A stretch of 64,000 nt of DNA from Incurvaria masculella. Its lineage: Eukaryota > Arthropoda > Insecta > Lepidoptera > Incurvariidae. Where the stretch lies: assembly GCA_946894095.1 (NCBI GenBank), contig OX335663.1:1984001-2048000 (forward strand), given 5' to 3'. Below the pieces are notes generated by a model that had not been told where the DNA came from, searched no databases, and saw only the letters and a program-made list of their open reading frames with translations. The position numbers and the translations under genes were made by a program. This document shows, in pieces, positions 31,199 through 42,874 of the stretch. Every line of letters starts with the position of its first letter. Within the stretch, counting starts at the first letter, position 1.

Positions 31199-31778
31199 AA
31201 CAAAAAAAAATAACCGACATCAAAGAAAAAGCACTAAAAAGTAAAAAATCATTGCCATTTTTGTAGTTACGATTTTTGTTAATTTTTGAGTCGGCGTCAG
31301 CCGGGCACGCGCTGCGCCAATCAAGAGAACCTTGGCTACCTTGGCTGAAACCGACTCAAAAAATAACAAAAATCGTAACTACCAAAATGGCAATTATTTT
31401 TTACTTTTTAGTGCTTTTTCTTTGAAGTCGGTTATTTTGTTTGTTTATTTGTTTATTTTTAGTGAATCTGAAGTACACTTACTAATTTGTACACGTCCTT
31501 TCCAATAAAAAAAGAATCACCGAAATCGGTTGACGTTATATTTAGTTATTTGTCCATTTGTCGCGCAATATTAATACAAATTTAAGACTTATATGATTTT
31601 CTTAGATGGATATCATTGTCAGAACTTAACCAAATTAAAATAGGACCACTTGGGAAGCACTAGCTTTCAAAAAAAAAATCATCAAAATCGGTTCACCCAG
31701 GCAAAAGTTATGAGGTAACAAACATAAAAAAAATCATACAGACGAATTGAAACCTCCTCCTTTTTTGAAGTCGGTTAA
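31199..31778. mobile_element. Hairpin-headed interspersed element (GAAGTCGGTT family), copy 1
   Basis: A large inverted repeat (ACCGACATCAAAGAAAAAGC to TCTTTGAAGTCGGTTATTTT, 31211-31434) with GAGTCGG / CCGACTC arms around a CAGCCGGGCACGCGCTGCGC loop, followed by a non-palindromic part ending CCTTTTTTGAAGTCGGTTAA. Confidence 0.8.
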
Positions 31779-31869
31779 AAAGATAACGTCGTTGCTGTGA
31801 AAGAACAACCGTCATATATTGTGCTGTGTGGGTCCCGGCACGTTAAAAATATAGAATTTGCCCTAGAAA

Positions 31870-32180
31870 CTGAAATGGGTGGCTAATAACACAAAACTAC
31901 CGTAATGATATGAGCCCAAGAAATTTCCGGAAGGAATTAGGAGCCATACAGGACCTTCTTGTACGACAATGTTGCATTACCACTTCAGCCATAACGTCAT
32001 CCAATGCGGTGGTGTCTACCATAGTTCGAAGCCTGGCTCACGTCGTCCCGGGCACCGCTACCACGTCCTGAAGGGAAGGTCTTCTCACGGCACCGAACTC
32101 CTTCGGAAATGCGTAGAGTTCGGCTAATATCACGACGGTGGGTGTGATATTAAGCCGTCCATGTCCAGTTCAGTAAATAC
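31870..32180. mobile_element. SINE fragments, opposed
   Basis: Minus piece about 31870-32010 (GGGTGGCTAATAACACA, GGAATTAGGAGCCATA) and plus piece about 32085-32178 (CACGGCACCGAACTCCTTCG, TTAAGCCGTCCATGTCCAGT). Both diverged. Confidence 0.6.
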
Positions 32181-32392
32181 ATCCATGACATTTTATTTCA
32201 TTAATTATGCGACGTTCGAACCGGGCTCACTTATTATTGAAAGACATCCGCATCAAACATGAAGCTACCTAGTGTAAGACACAACTCAGTCAGCTCACCA
32301 CGTCTGTGCACGAAAATACCTAAGATTAAATACTATTTTAATCATACATTGCAATACGAGGATTTGACAGTGGATTTAATCATAGATTGCAA

Positions 32393-32400
32393 TATAAATA
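32393..32400 (+). promoter_or_regulatory. TATA-like box close to lipase B start
   Basis: TATAAATA only 19 bp before the ATG at 32419. Standard spacing would place transcription start at or after that ATG, so either it is not the core promoter or the leader is almost absent. Confidence 0.3.
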
Positions 32401-32418
32401 GACAGTTTGTTTTGAACA

Positions 32419-32563
32419 ATGTGGGAGAAAATCGTGTCCTTGATTCCGTGGGTTTTCTGTGTGCTGATGGTGAATTTTCCCGAAGCCAAGGCTGGTCCGA
32501 TCGAAAAAGGCCTAAATGACTATGATAGATCGGCAGGAAAGCCTGTTGGCATGATGCCTTACT
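32419..32563 (+). CDS. Lipase B exon 1
   Basis: Signal peptide and linker (NDYDRSAGKPVGMMPY, nearly identical to A) plus first base of Cys49; donor GTGAGT. Confidence 0.88.
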
Positions 32564-35500
32564 GTGAGTACCTACTGATCCCGGTCTGTTGTTCCTGTTG
32601 TTTGACTTCTGCTACTAGAAACTGAAATAGTGATATTTGATACAAACGGTCCCACTGTATTTTTTTCCATGCATTTCGTGAGAGGCGTATGAGGATTTGT
32701 TGTTCGCGTTACAGATTTCACGTTGAACAGTGCACTGAAAAAAAAAGATGTGCTACTGTTTTAGCACAATGCTTATTGTTTACTGTTTATTTATCATCCA
32801 TAGACAGTACACTGCACTCGGATTTGTCATATTTTATCATTAGCCAGTTCAGGGAAATCTCAGCGAAGAAGAACTGGAAAGAAACTCTGCTGGTTTTTTT
32901 TTTTCAACGTCCACTTAGTCTAAATTTACAAAAGTATTTAGACTCACAGATAAACACGCTAAATTAATATGAACTGACGAGAATCAACAATTCATGTCAT
33001 ATGCAACAGTTCATGACAAATATCAGTTTATTAATAAAGACCATGCCCGCCATCTAGCATGTTGCCAATTGGAGCAAGCCAGTCCCCACAAACAGTTAAA
33101 ATTCAGTCATTTATTGTAAAGTATTTCTCAAAATATTAATTAATTACGGTAGGCAGGTAATGAGACAAAACAATTAGTATTAAACAGTTATTTTAACCGA
33201 TTGAACAGTATCGCTTGTCAAAAATACACGTGTGGCAGATCAGATGATTTTAAAAGGGTTGCCTTAACTGATTGAACATTACAGCTGACTACAAATCAGG
33301 CGTGCAACTGTTTCTAGAGGTACAGTAATTTTAACAGGTCGAACAGTACCTTTTTACTGAAAACAAAACGTCAGTAAGAATGGAAAAAATATTTAAGCTG
33401 GAAACAGTTTTAGGAAAACCGTGAGAGAAAACAGTTAAAAAAACAAAAGATGCAGTACGATTTAATGTTTTACTATTTTCACTGAGAGTAAAAGAAAACT
33501 AGTAATCGAAATATTAACGTTACAAGACAGTTATTATTGTTGGAAACGTAGTTAAATTTTTGATTTTTTTCCAGTGCACAATTTAATTTTGACTACATAC
33601 ATACAATATCTGCCAAAATAAGCCAAATGTTTAAATGTCTATATTAATAATCATAAACAGTCTTGAACAAAATAGAAATGTACTTATTAAAGATACACTC
33701 AGTTTAAAAGGATATACAAATTATTTTAATAATATTTAGCTTGGGAAGAAGGTTTTTAAACTGTGTTGTATAACTCATCAGTAAGTAGTATCGTGATGCC
33801 GTATTTCAGGTTTTTTCCCCAGGAAGTCAAAAGGTCGAAGGCAGTTCAATTAAAACAGACCTTCAAGTATTCGCAAGGTCGAATATCAACAAATTATTAT
33901 GTCGATGAAGACAAAAATCCTGTTCAAATTTGCATAAAATGCAAACAATATGGATTTAAGGTGGGCCCGTAAGCATCAGAAAATTTCGCCTTCCATACAA
34001 ACGTAGTTTACATATAATTTGAAAACCACAATTCCAATTTACTTGATATTAGGTATCTACTATCAGGCAATAAATATCTGTGTCTGCATGTCTTTATTTT
34101 TTTGGTAAATGTATCAAGGCTCAAACCACAGAGAAAACAACATTTGTATGAAGACTTTATTTTTGCTTTCATTTGATTCTGTTTGGATATTTCAAAAAAA
34201 TAACCACGTGCAGACACATATATATGTTTCCTGATAATATATATTAGATATCAATTCCATTGAAACCGTTATTTTCAAATTATTAGTAAACTAGGTTTGT
34301 ATGGGGAGCATATCTTACGGGCCGTTCTTAACTTCGAATACTATAGCGAAGGAAAAACCAAACCAGCTAAGTGCGACTCCTCCCCTCCCACTAGGATTCC
34401 GTACAAAAACTATGTATTCGTTATGCTCGTGAAATACACGAAAAAAATCCTCAGAATTATTTATTGTTCTCTGTCTATGCAAATGGTTCGTCTGAAAATT
34501 TTACGACGTCAATTTTTGTCGACACTATAAAATTATAACATTTGATTTCGAATGCATTTTCGGCGTTTTATAAACAAAAAGTTGAATGAAAAAATACCTA
34601 CTTCAGTTTCAAAACCACTTTTTTGGGTCCCCTCGCAAAAAGTTAGAAAGGCTCTGGTGTCTCCCGGTCACACGCATTTTGATCAAAACGGTTTATTAAA
34701 ATAAAATCACCGATATATGTAAACTTATTCTTTTTCTTTAAAGTCATCTGAAGCGCTAATTTTGCATGAAATTATAAAATATTCATCGAGGTCTCTTTTC
34801 ATCTAAGTACGGTACCATAAAAATGATTAGATTCAATTTATGCACCAGCTACAACCTGCAACCTACCTAACTGGTTTTTTTATCTAGTGTCTTCTTCGGA
34901 GAGCAATCTTAAAAATGTGTTCAATAAAACATGCAGTAATTATCAAAGTAAACAACTTATCTAAATCAACTCAAACGTGTGCCAAAGCAGAAATTCCCAA
35001 AAAAAAACAACCGGCTAAGTGCGAGTCGGACTCGCACACGAAGGGTTCCGTAAAAAAACAATACGTTTTCCTCCCTCATTTTCTTAATATTTTTATTTTT
35101 ACCTATTTGTTGTCACAGCGGCAAAATAAATACAAACTCAGTAAAAATTTCAGCTGCCTACCTATTGCGGTTCATGAGATACAGCCTGTGACAGAAGGAC
35201 GGACGGACGGACGGACGGACGGACGGACGGACAGCGGAGGCTTTGTAATAGGGTTCCTTTTGCACACTTTGGGTACGGAACCCTAATAAAAACGGTGGTG
35301 CGCTTGTGAGTTGGCTATAATAGAAAATTGCAATTTTGAATTAATAAAACGCATTTTCCTATTTGTATCTTATTTTCGTAACATTGGATTACTAATAATA
35401 AATTGATGGTTGAATTTATACTTCCGGTTTTGTCAAGCGGAATCTCAGGATACATTTAAGCATGATCCTTTTCTTAAGAGATGTTGATAACCATCGCCAG

Positions 35501-38500
35501 AATGTTGATAATAGATCTCTGCTATAATACATTTTTTTTAATAATGACCTGGCAAGGACTCTCTTTCTGTTTCATTTATTTATAACGAATTTTCATATTC
35601 TATCCATCTATATGTTCGCTGTGGCAACAAAAAGTTAATATTTTTAAGTAAAATGTGTCTTAAATACAAAACTGATCGTGTATTTCTATTGCATTACAAA
35701 ATATTGCAATCGAGTTGGGACTTTTTTGTCTATAGAAGAGAATGGTGATATCCCTTGGAAGTCTGTTTTACAGAACCACGAATGACGAATGCCTTAGTTA
35801 CGACCACGGAGGAGTGAGGTAGAGAGGAGATGTTGTTAGGTCATATTACTAAGGAAAGCAGCGTGACGCTGCGCGGGGAAGCAGGGGGTGGGAAACATTT
35901 CATGGTGGGGGTTCAAGCTCCGCCTTTTGTGTTAAATCCATATACCGGAAGAACCGGAATTTAAATTCCTAAAGCCCTTCTCTGAAACAGAACATTCTTC
36001 TCTGATCGTTGCGCTAGAACATTGTTTTTTTTTCCCGATGCAATCGTCTCTTTCTACTATAAACAAGACAAGTCAGAGTGGCAACGTCGCGTCGCTCGTC
36101 GCCTTGGGGGTACGATGGGCGGTATTGCTAGATCCTCCTCCTGCGTGGTTACGACACACACGGTATTAAATGCAGTGGAACCGATTGCGTTCTTTTTAAT
36201 TACCTTATTTATCCGTGCATAAGGGGAAGCTCAATTTTAAGTATATCTTAATAAATGTAGCACATGTGTGAGTGGAGGACGGTAATAAAGACTCTTCCGC
36301 AGGCCCCGGCTTTAACAAGTCAGCGTCAGTAACCGATGCATTCCTGTACAAGCACTACTCGGTGGTGATCCAGAATGGATGGAGCAGGCGCAAAAAGATA
36401 TACAGGTATTGCCATTATAGACTAGGACGTCGCGACAAAAATGGTAACGATAACTTAAATGGCTGAAACTGGGTTCACAGGAGAAATACTAACCCTCTGA
36501 AGCGAAATGTGTCATTCTGCCTGCGCCAAGTGGTTTCGTTACGTAGATAATGCGACTGAAAAGTAGTCATGGTGACAAAAAAATATATATGATAAGGTTA
36601 TGATGGCTGCAATTAACGAAGCATGATAGTATCAGTACATACTTGCTTTGCAATACCAAAACTGAACAAATCTTTGGTTGTATTTCGAAGATTTTGGTTA
36701 CAGATATAGCTTTAGTCATATTTAAGTATTTAATAAAAAAACCGACGGGTTATTGTTGTATTATTCATAGGTGTTAATGTTTCTAGACTATCAGAATATT
36801 CATCAGCAGGTCCTAACATCTATTTTATATAGCCAATATAGATAATGCAGCCACTTGGGGCAGGTTGACCGACATATTTAGCATCAGAGGGTTAGTTTCT
36901 AACATGTGAATTCAGATTCGGATCGTAACCAAAAATATCGTGACCTGGATTAATATTTTCTCCTCCATCTTTAATATTAAACTTACACACAAGAAAATAT
37001 CATGGCATGGGTACGATTCTAGTACCCATTCATCGAATTCAGTTACAGGACTGACTGATTTCGACCGACAAAATTACAAAATCACTGTTTTAGAGATGAT
37101 TAATATAAATAATTTACATATGATATTCGTAATACTTTGGTGAGCCATCCTAAAACTTGGGGTGGCGTAGTTGTTGACTCATGTGTATTTTAGAAAATAA
37201 ATAATTAATTGAATAAGTTGTACAATACAGAATGTAGTAAAACTCTAGGTGCAAGAAATTACACGTTTCTCAACGCGTGAATGTCGGACTCCTAAACTAT
37301 TTCAATCAATACCAGTTAAAAGAATGCCTATGTCTACTGATGAATGATACATTGCAATATATAATCCATTTGACGCATGATGCCTTTTTGAGGATTGTTA
37401 TTGACCTGACAAATGCAAAGAGTTTTTAAATCATCTTTAACTAGCTTTACGGGACTTATCTTATCCGACTTCAACAGCAAATAAACCCATTTCTTACTAC
37501 CCGGTCTACTAAATTGCATTGAATACTCATTCACTTGAGGTTGTGGTACTTAGGCATTTTAGTTTATCATGGAACTGTGATTTTGAAAATTATTTGGTCT
37601 CTTTTTAAGAATATCAAATATGTTCATTTGAAGCATCTGGTAGTTCTTCTATTCGATTGCCAATATTTATCTGCCCCTTATTCGTAGCTTACCTTCTGAC
37701 AGGCATTACTTGTTTGCTCCTTACTAGTCCGTGCAAAGGATTTGCCGATGGTAGGAGTATTGGCCTATCTCAAGCAAAATTGTTAAGTATTTTTTTCAAC
37801 CCACAGAAAACGTTACTTCTACAAGACTGCCCCGGACCAGATCGCGGCGGATTCCAATATTGACTTCAAAAACCGAAAAACCATGATCGCCTTGATGGAG
37901 TCGCCGCTGCACATCAACCAGGACGCCGCGTACCAGACTGCGAGGGTGTTTTCACGAATCGGCTACAACGCGATTACCGTCACCACGAAACCGTTCACGC
38001 ATGAGAGATTCGCTGTGTGAGCACTCCGAATGTATTGTATTATCTATTCATCATCCATAGACAGTACTGCACTCGGATTTGCCGTATTTTATTAGCCAGA
38101 TCAGCAAAACAAAACGCAGCGAAGAAGAACTGGCGAGAAACTCCGATGTGTTTTTTTTCAGCGTCGACTTAATCGACGTCGAATTTTTAAAAGCCTTTGT
38201 ATTTTTTTTTGACAAGCATTTTTTTCATCAATTCCTAACGTGTGGAACAGTTCATGACAAATATCAGTTCATTCGCAAAGACTTTTCCCCGCCAACTAAC
38301 ATGTTGCCGATTGGAGCAGGCCAGTCCCCACAAACAGCGCCCGTCCAAGAGCATCACGCCGGATACTGCCATCACCTCTCTCGACCATATTTTAGGGAAA
38401 GATGGGACCCGAACCAACCGTCACCATAAGCAAGGACCTAAAAGCGATGCACTACTCCATTGATAGCAAGACAAAATTGTGAAACATTTGCACGTTTAGT

Positions 38501-40711
38501 TTTGATACTATAAGTTACATATCCCTTTAAATTCACCTATGAAAAATATTTTTTGGAACTATGTTCATTATCGCGTTTGACGGATGGGAGCTCCACAGGA
38601 AAAAGGTTCCGAGGACACTTTTACTATCACAGACCCGTCAACCCATATTAGTTTTGGCCGAAACGATGACACAATTACCTGTCTCTTTCTTAGCTTGTAT
38701 TTTTCTTATTGAAAAAGAAGACAAGCATGAGTGTCAACCTTCTGGCTGTGAGGCAATACCAAGATGCAAAAGAAGCGCTCTGCAACAGTGTGCGTCTATT
38801 TAATTAAGGGCCAATTTTTTAATCCTCAGATAGTACTTATCAGACGGATATAATCATTGCCGGAGAATTCTATATTCTATAACAATAATCCGACTATAAT
38901 TTTACTAATAAGCATTATGGACTTACTATATCGTATGGATAAGCAGAAACGTAAATAAATCCGTCGAATAGTTATCTGGCTGTTTATCAGACTATTGAAA
39001 AATTATCCCTAAATATAATAGTATAATCTCGTGTTTATCTTGACTCCTGGTGCTTGTGAACTGGTATGTTATTTCGTCCGACTTTGAAGTGTTTCATGAG
39101 GTAATGCATATCCATACTAATGTTATAAATGAGAAAACACTCTGTCTGTCTGTTGCGTTGTCACCCCAAAACCGTTGAACTAAATTTCAAGAATTTGGAC
39201 AAGTAGGTCTTTCATATAAATGCCGTGAATAAATTTTGTATTAAAACAATTTTAAAATAATTTCTTCAGGACAACACGGCTGGCCAAAGTGGTGGGGAAC
39301 ATCACCGCTCTCCTGATCCGCGACCTGACGGAGAGAGGTCTGGACCCAGCAGACCTGGTGCTGGTCGGGGGCAGTCTTGGCGCCCACATGGCGGGCTTCA
39401 CCGGGAAATACTTCACCAGCATGACAGGAAAGAAGATTGGCCACATCATTGCCATCGACCCACTGGGGTTATGCTTCAGGTAATGAGACTTATCGGACTT
39501 TAACAGTGTTTAAAAGGCATTGCTTTATTATTTTGTAGAGGTCCTGTGGTACTGATACCTCATAGCCATTCATAGAGAGAATTAAGCTATGAGTAGATAC
39601 AAATCTATTTATAATAGCGTAAGTATTTCCACAGCTACAGATTCAATTGCAGGAAGTTCTATTTTCTGAACGTTATTGTCGGGTAGGAGGGAAAGTCACA
39701 GTTTTGTTGCGCAATTGGTCAATATTGCGTCCTACGAAAACCTATTTCGGCATCAATGACATCTTTGGTCTTTATGATAGGTCATCACGTTGCATTCTTA
39801 GGTGTTATGCCCGGGGTTCCCCTTTATTGACAAACGTTACGTAGTAGTTGATAAACATTGTGCAAAATGATATAAAGTTGTTTTGCGGATCGTTTTAGCC
39901 GTGATATTAGTTTGTTTTGTGATTATCTGGTTTATGATTACAGTTCCTTAGGGTTTCGTCATGTGTGTCAGTTTCTTGTGTGTATTTGTAAATTTTACTC
40001 GTTTACAGCAATATAATCTAATGAGACTCATCAATTTTGAAATCATCTTCTCCACTACGTTCTATGGAATGCAAGTAAATCAGCAGTTCTCCGTCATCTT
40101 TCAGATACGCCGAGCCGCACGACAGACTCACAGCCACCGACGCGGAATTTGTCCAAGCGGTGCACAGCAACATGTTCGGTTACGGCATGGAGACTCCCGT
40201 GGGACACGTCGACTTCTATCTCAACGGAGGCCTCTACCAGGGCTCCTGGTTCGCTCCGCTCCCCTGCCTCTCGCTCTGCAGCCACATCAAGGCCTTCGAG
40301 ATCTTCTACTCCGTCATCAAGTACCCCGGAAAATTCCGCGGAGCCAGGTGCACCTCCGTCGAGCAGGCGAGAAACGCCAAATGTTTCGACAACACTCCGG
40401 ACGTGTCCAATACGATAGGTCTGGCGATCGATAAGAATATCACTGGAATTTTTTATGTCTCCACCATACATGTAAAGCCTTACTACGTGCCCGAATACAA
40501 GCAGAATTTCATAGAGGACTTTGTAAGTAGGCTTAATCCTAATGAAACATTGATTATAGACGAGAATACTGTCTTTGGGTATGATTATTCTACAGATATT
40601 CCAAGAGATTTGTATAGTCCGTTTGGCAAAGTAAAGAGTTATGACTACTCTACGGACGATCCCAGGAAGAGTTTAATACATTCTGATTTAGCTAGCCCAT
40701 TTACCATGTGA
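32419..40711 (+). CDS. Lipase B, pancreatic-lipase-like secreted lipase
   Basis: Five exons: 32419-32563, 36303-36405, 37807-38016, 39270-39479, 40105-40711; phases 1, 2, 2, 2; 424 residues. Signal peptide about 1-25 (IPWVFCVLMVNFPEAKA). VGNIT at 161-165; GGSLG at 186-190 with Ser188; Asp216 in AIDPLG; His283 in LCSH: a complete triad by family knowledge. Exon order and three of five exon lengths equal lipase A (exons 3 and 4 both 210 bp), so A and B are tandem duplicates. Expected to hydrolyse acylglycerols or phospholipids outside the cell. The C-terminal tail has FGYDYSTD and KSYDYSTD. B runs toward lipase C on the other strand. Confidence 0.94.
32780..33095 (+). repeat. Interspersed repeat family H, longest copy
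   Basis: TCATCCATAGACAGTACACT, AGCCAGTTCAGGGAAATCTC, GAAGAAGAACTGGAAAGAAA, CAACAGTTCATGACAAATAT and AAGCCAGTCCCCACAAACAG in order. Confidence 0.7.
33955..34335 (+). mobile_element. Foldback MITE family G, copy 2
   Basis: Tips GGTGGGCCCGTAAGCAT and ATCTTACGGGCCGTTCTTA; about 50-bp arms (ACAAACGTAGTTTACATAAT with ATTAGTAAACTAGGTTTGT). Confidence 0.78.
35007..35290 (-). repeat. (GTCC)n microsatellite-associated repeat
   Basis: AACCGGCTAAGTGCGAGTCG at the start; uninterrupted GGAC tract of eight units at about 35199-35230; GGGTACGGAACCCT at the end. Confidence 0.88.
36303..36405 (+). CDS. Lipase B exon 2
   Basis: Acceptor CCGCAG; completes Cys49, PGFNKSASVTDAFLYKHYS, VVIQNGWSRRKKIY plus two bases of Arg83; donor GTATTG. 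One codon longer than in A. Confidence 0.88.
36480..36900. mobile_element. MITE with about 32-bp imperfect inverted ends in lipase B intron 2
   Basis: Left tip ACTAACCCTCTGAAGCG, right tip reversed ACTAACCCTCTGATGC, continuing AAATGTGTC / AAATATGTC. No coding capacity. The remaining intron (36901-37806) shows nothing recognisable. Confidence 0.7.
37807..38016 (+). CDS. Lipase B exon 3
   Basis: Acceptor CCACAG; KRYFYKTAPDQ, NRKTMIALMESPL, GYNAITVTTKPF, ending RFA plus two bases of Val153; donor GTGAGC. Confidence 0.9.
38035..38345 (+). repeat. Interspersed repeat family H in lipase B intron 3
   Basis: TCATCCATAGACAGTACTGC, AGAAGAACTGGCGAGAAACT, AACAGTTCATGACAAATATC and CAGGCCAGTCCCCACAAACA. 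Confidence 0.7.
39108..39205 (+). mobile_element. Helitron-like element, 5' fragment in lipase B intron 3
   Basis: ATCCATACTAATGTTATAAA, CTGTCTGTCTGTTGCG, AACCGTTGAACTAAATTTC. Confidence 0.55.
39270..39479 (+). CDS. Lipase B exon 4 (nucleophile elbow and Asp)
   Basis: Acceptor TTCTTCAG; TTRLAKVVGNIT, LVGGSLGAHMAGF (Ser188), AIDPLGLCF (Asp216) plus two bases of Arg223; donor GTAATG. Confidence 0.92.
40105..40711 (+). CDS. Lipase B exon 5
   Basis: Acceptor CTTTCAG; YAEPHDRLTATDAEF, VDFYLNGG, LPCLSLCSH (His283), sequons NIT and NET, tail to FTM and stop TGA. Confidence 0.92.
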
Positions 40712-41006
40712 TGGGGTTATATTTAGGTATTAGTTGACTTTTTCTTTATTATACGAAAACTATACCAAAACCGATTATTTATTACCATGGGGAAATCTTA
40801 TGGTAACTAAGATGAATGTCAACTCACTAATTAATAGAATTTTATTAAATTATGTTTAATGTTATTTGACTGTTATCTTATAGTCACAGGTCTTTAGAAT
40901 GTAACGTCGTCAAGTATTTGTTTCTATCACTTATATACATGACTGTACTGTTCATTAAAAAATCTGGGCCCTTGTCAAGATTTCATTGAAATTAAACTTT
41001 AAAACC

Positions 41007-41012
41007 AATAAA
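41007..41012 (+). terminator. Possible polyadenylation signal of lipase B
   Basis: AATAAA, 296 bp after the stop codon and the first canonical hexamer there. Confidence 0.5.
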
Positions 41013-41189
41013 GCAGTTCTTCATGGCCGGTGTACATATTCTATGCCGACGCAGTGTGCGACAAACAAAATATATTTAAACGTTCATTTTTTGACGTAAA
41101 TGGGCGCAAGGCAGGTAAAGCGCGAAATCAATGTATGTATGTCCCCGCCTGTGTTAGTAGGCGGCATTGATTATGGGGAGTTCCAATTA

Positions 41190-41515
41190 TATCATATTCA
41201 TGATGTTAGCCCAAAACATCGCATTCCCGAAGGAATTAGGTACAATGTCAGGACATTCTTTTTATGACCACGGCTACATTGAGCTGGATGGGAAACATGG
41301 ACAATGTTTTATTTCCGGTTCGACCATCTTTCATCCAATGCGGTGATAATCGGGCGGATTTAATCATACCACCCAGTAAGAAAGAGGACCTACATTTTTA
41401 CATGGATTTCGAAACATGGAGTAGCTCGCATTCGTGACAAAATACACTTATACAACTCAGAAAGATAAATAGAGGAGTTCAGCGAGTCTTCGACTCAGTT
41501 ACGATCCGCTCAAAT
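41190..41515 (-). mobile_element. tRNA-headed SINE, minus strand, diverged
   Basis: GCATTCCCGAAGGAATTAGG, CACGGCTACATTGAGCTGG, ending CAGTTACGATCCGCTC (decayed head). Confidence 0.72.
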
Positions 41516-41561
41516 AATTGGATCCCGAAGACTTAAAATATTAAAAAAAATTAACAAAAAA

Positions 41562-42139
41562 ATAACCAACTTCAAAGACAATGCACTAAAAAGTAAAAAA
41601 TAATTTCCATTTTTGTAGCTACGATTTTTGATATTTTTTGAGTCGGCTTCAGCCGGGCACGCGCTGCGCCAATCAAGAGAACCTTGGCTACCTTGGCTGA
41701 TACCGACTCAAAAAATAACAAAAATCGTAACTACAAAAATGGAAATTATTTTTTACTTTTTAGTGCTTTTTCTTTGAAGTCGGTTATATTTTTTGTTAAA
41801 TTTGGTTTTTATTTGTTTATTTTTAGTGAATCTGAAGTACACTTACTAATTTGTACACGTCCTTTCCAATAAAAAAAGAATCACCGAAATCGGTTGGCGA
41901 ATCGTGGTCCATTTGTCGCGCACATCTTAATAAAAATTTAAGACTTATATGATTTTCTCATGGATATCATTGTCAGAACTTAACCAAATTAAAATGGGAC
42001 CACTTGGGAAGCACTAGCTATAATTAAAAAAAAATATCATCAAAATTGGTTCACCCAGGCAAAAGTTATGAGGTAAAAAACATAAAAAAAGAACATACAG
42101 ACGAATTGATAACCTCCTCCTTTTTTGAAGTCGGTTAAA
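41562..42139. mobile_element. Hairpin-headed element (GAAGTCGGTT family), copy 2
   Basis: Same plan as 31199-31778. It fills the 3' flank of lipase C, ending 51 bp from the C stop codon. Confidence 0.82.
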
Positions 42140-42189
42140 GAAACGACATAAACTTGAATTCATTTAAAAAGAAACTGATAAAACAAATG

Positions 42190-42874
42190 CTAGTTCAAAA
42201 CCATGTAATCATTCCGATTAAATTTCGACATTATTTTTAAATACCCATCGTTCTTCTTTTCCAAACCATCCTTCCCCAAGAAATATGGTTCCGCATTCGT
42301 CGTAGCCAGGAAGAAAAGGCCTCGAGTACCCCTGTCTATGTTCAAGCCCATCGTCACGGATTCTTGCGGCATCCTTCCATAGCACTGTCGGTCCCTCGCT
42401 TGCTGCACGGAATCGCATTTTATCGCCTCGAACTCATCTGGATGTTCCAGCGAAGCCAACCAAATGAAGACCGATCTTATATGACTGCATACCATCGAGC
42501 AAGGAAGCTCATCAAACGAGCTCAGCTGATACTCCCCGCCGTTGACGTAAAAGTCGACATCACCCAGAGGGGCAGCGATGCCAAGGCCATCTATGTTAGT
42601 ATGGATCACGTCAACGAAATCAGCGTCATTGTGGTATAAGCGATCCGTTGGTCCCAGGTGTCTGAAGCAAGGACCAGCTGGGTCCAAAGCGGTTATCCTT
42701 GAGATGTTGGCTCCAGTTTCTTTGAGGAAGTGCTTCGCTATGAAGCTGCATATGTGGGTTCCAAGGCTTACGCCGACAAGCTCCAGCTTCTTGGGGTCCA
42801 GTTTCCCTCTGGCTTGTATTTGAGTGAGGATTTCTGCCACCTTTTCTCCGAGCGTTCGCACAAGTCTCGCCGAA
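42190..42874 (-). CDS. Lipase C exon 4 (nucleophile, Asp and His)
   Basis: Acceptor TTTACAG; SARLVRTLGEKV through VGVSLGTHICSF, DPAGPCFRHLGPTDRLYH, VDFYVNGG, VCSHIRS, ending DYMVLN, stop TAG. One exon covers what A and B split in two. Confidence 0.92.

Larger units (their letters stand above)
32564..36302 (+). other. Lipase B intron 1 (3.7 kb)
   Basis: Contains repeat H (32780-33095), foldback G (33955-34335), a (GTCC)n element (35007-35290) and unassigned AT-rich parts (33100-33750, 34520-35000, 35300-36300). A 69-codon frame at 33763-33972 with ICIKCKQYGF is of unknown meaning. Confidence 0.7.
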
